This document shows positions 62,625 to 64,000 of a DNA stretch of 64,000 nt, in pieces. Origin of the DNA: Rapana venosa (Eukaryota; Mollusca; Gastropoda; Neogastropoda; Muricidae); contig CM054151.1 of NCBI GenBank assembly GCA_028751875.1, positions 38,839,370-38,903,369 on the forward strand. Direction: 5' to 3'. Below the pieces are notes generated by a model, which was not told where the DNA came from, searched no databases, and was given only the letters and a program-made list of their open reading frames with translations. Position 1 is the stretch's first letter; each line of letters starts with the position of its first letter. A program made the position numbers and the translations under genes.

Positions 62625-64000
62625 GTTGATTTTTACCTGACAAGAGAATGTTGAAAAAAAAAATGTTGAAAAAAGAAAGAAAGAAAAGAACAAGTAAAGA
62701 TCAAGTAAAGAAAGTGATTGAGTTACACAAATACTAATCAACACTGTTACATTATCTCTTATGAATCTTGTTTGATTTTTGTGTGTAAACAGCATTGATT
62801 TTAGTTAACATGCTCATTGCAGGCAACCTAGCAAATTAGTCTCTGATTGAGTAATGTTGAAATGTCACCAGGCTATACATGTTTAACATGTGAATAAACA
62901 GTTATGTCTGATTATTGCACAATGATACATGAATAATGGTATACCTTAAAAAAACAACCAGATGGCATAAAATATCTCTTTGACATTATTTGTTTAGTTT
63001 GATTCTTTTATTTTAATCATGTTAATTAACTTTCCTTGAGGAGCATGAAAAACTACTAAATGCTTTCTGAAAAAAACTGCACATCAAGGAACTACATACA
63101 ATTATGAGGACTTATTCGGTTTTATTCTTTCTTTAAACTGGCTTAAAGACTGATGAATACTGAGTTAGTAGCATGTAACAGCAATCACAGATGTACTATT
63201 TCAGATTTGATGTTCACACACAGGTATACAATTGGGAGAAATGATTATTTTTGTAATAGTGAGATTTCTTTTCTTTTTTTCCACAGAAAATGTCATGTTA
63301 GTAACTTGATACACTTTGAATACAGTTACATTTTGTTTTCCAAACAGACTGGTAATCAAATTAAGTGGTTCTCTCCCTTAGCAAAGCCAAACTAAGGCAC
63401 CACATACTGTTTCTACACACACACAAACACATACACAAACCCACACACACATACTGTATGTCACTTGTTTGTGTGTATGTATACAGAAAATATTTACACA
63501 GCACAATATCACTGGTTTGCAACTAGTCTAAAGCCAGAATATGGTGAAATACATTCCACTGCATCAGACAACACAGGATTACTTTTATCACCATAAAAAC
63601 TGTGTAATTTCACTGACTGTACACCAAGTGTACCGACAGCCTGAAAGATAAACTGTTAACACCAAATGCTGGCAACTAGATACGAGAGAGGTAAATATCC
63701 AAAAAAGAAAGAAAGAAAAAGAAAAACTTCTTGCTATATATTCCCACACACACACACAAACAAACATGAAATAACACGGTGGTGGGAAAGGGAAAAAAAA
63801 GGTGTAAAACTCTTTAGTTGTTTTGATCACCCTACCATGCCTAAATGAATCAAAGGGGGAGGCATGACTTCCCATAACAGAATTTATGGAAAACCAATTT
63901 TTAAAAAATCCCCTCTTCTTTCTCCCTTTTATAAGCCTCCTACCCCACTGACCCCCAACCAAATCCTCAAAGGGAAACGAAAACCTGCTCAACAAAAGAC
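62625..64000. other. No gene supported
   Basis: AT-rich sequence with a short AC tract (63,418-63,460). From about 63,780 the texture again resembles the homopolymer-inflated sequence at the window start. Confidence 0.45.

Noticed and set aside
24000..63000. A gene cluster or multi-gene system
   Set aside because: The identified genes (CCDC115, C8orf33 and LRRC34 homologues) have unrelated known roles, mixed orientation and long gaps. Nothing supports coordinated function.

Overview
The window reads as animal nuclear DNA, most likely from a mollusc and probably a marine gastropod. The reasons are intron-containing genes with GT-AG borders whose closest relatives are animal proteins, very abundant (AC)n/(TG)n and (CT)n microsatellites, RTE-type LINEs with short simple-sequence tails, and several tRNA-headed SINE families of a kind familiar from gastropod genomes. 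The species cannot be read from the sequence.

Four protein-coding loci and one tRNA are supported. (1) About 13.6-20.1 kb, plus strand: an unidentified gene with hydrophobic segments, seen as three good exons and one tentative one. (2) 24.86-25.52 kb, minus strand: a CCDC115 (Vma22-like V-ATPase assembly factor) homologue carrying two small indels. (3) 28.27-28.34 kb, minus strand: tRNA-Lys(UUU). (4) 30.28-35.33 kb, plus strand: a C8orf33 / UPF0488 homologue in three visible exons. (5) 42.57-54.70 kb, minus strand: an LRRC34-like leucine-rich-repeat gene whose nine exons join in phase to 429 residues. Genes 1 and 2 converge, genes 2 and 4 diverge around the tRNA, and genes 4 and 5 converge. 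No shared pathway links them.

The rest is mostly mobile and repetitive DNA. There is a Ty3/Gypsy pol remnant (7.3-9.8 kb), a 5'-truncated RNase-H-bearing LINE end (17.49-18.03 kb), and a nearly full-length RTE element (37.70-40.87 kb) with a 13-bp target duplication. Two close copies of a second RTE subfamily lie at 32.1 and 55.9 kb. A piggyBac-like element with TTAA ends lies in a C8orf33 intron (33.73-34.80 kb). Three copies of an unusually long (about 860 bp) tRNA-headed element lie at 14.2, 40.9 and 61.8 kb. A 24-bp minisatellite (58.0-60.5 kb) is interrupted by a 5S-rRNA-headed SINE. The body and 3' end of that SINE recur at 4.8-5.1 kb behind a tRNA-type head.

The first 13.4 kb, and perhaps the last 200 bp, look like poorly polished sequence. 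Homopolymer runs are inflated and recognisable coding domains break frame every few tens of codons, so negative statements there are weak. I see no new defence-type or operon-like system. The most novel-looking items are the SINE pair with different heads and a common body, the long tRNA-headed element, and the unidentified gene.
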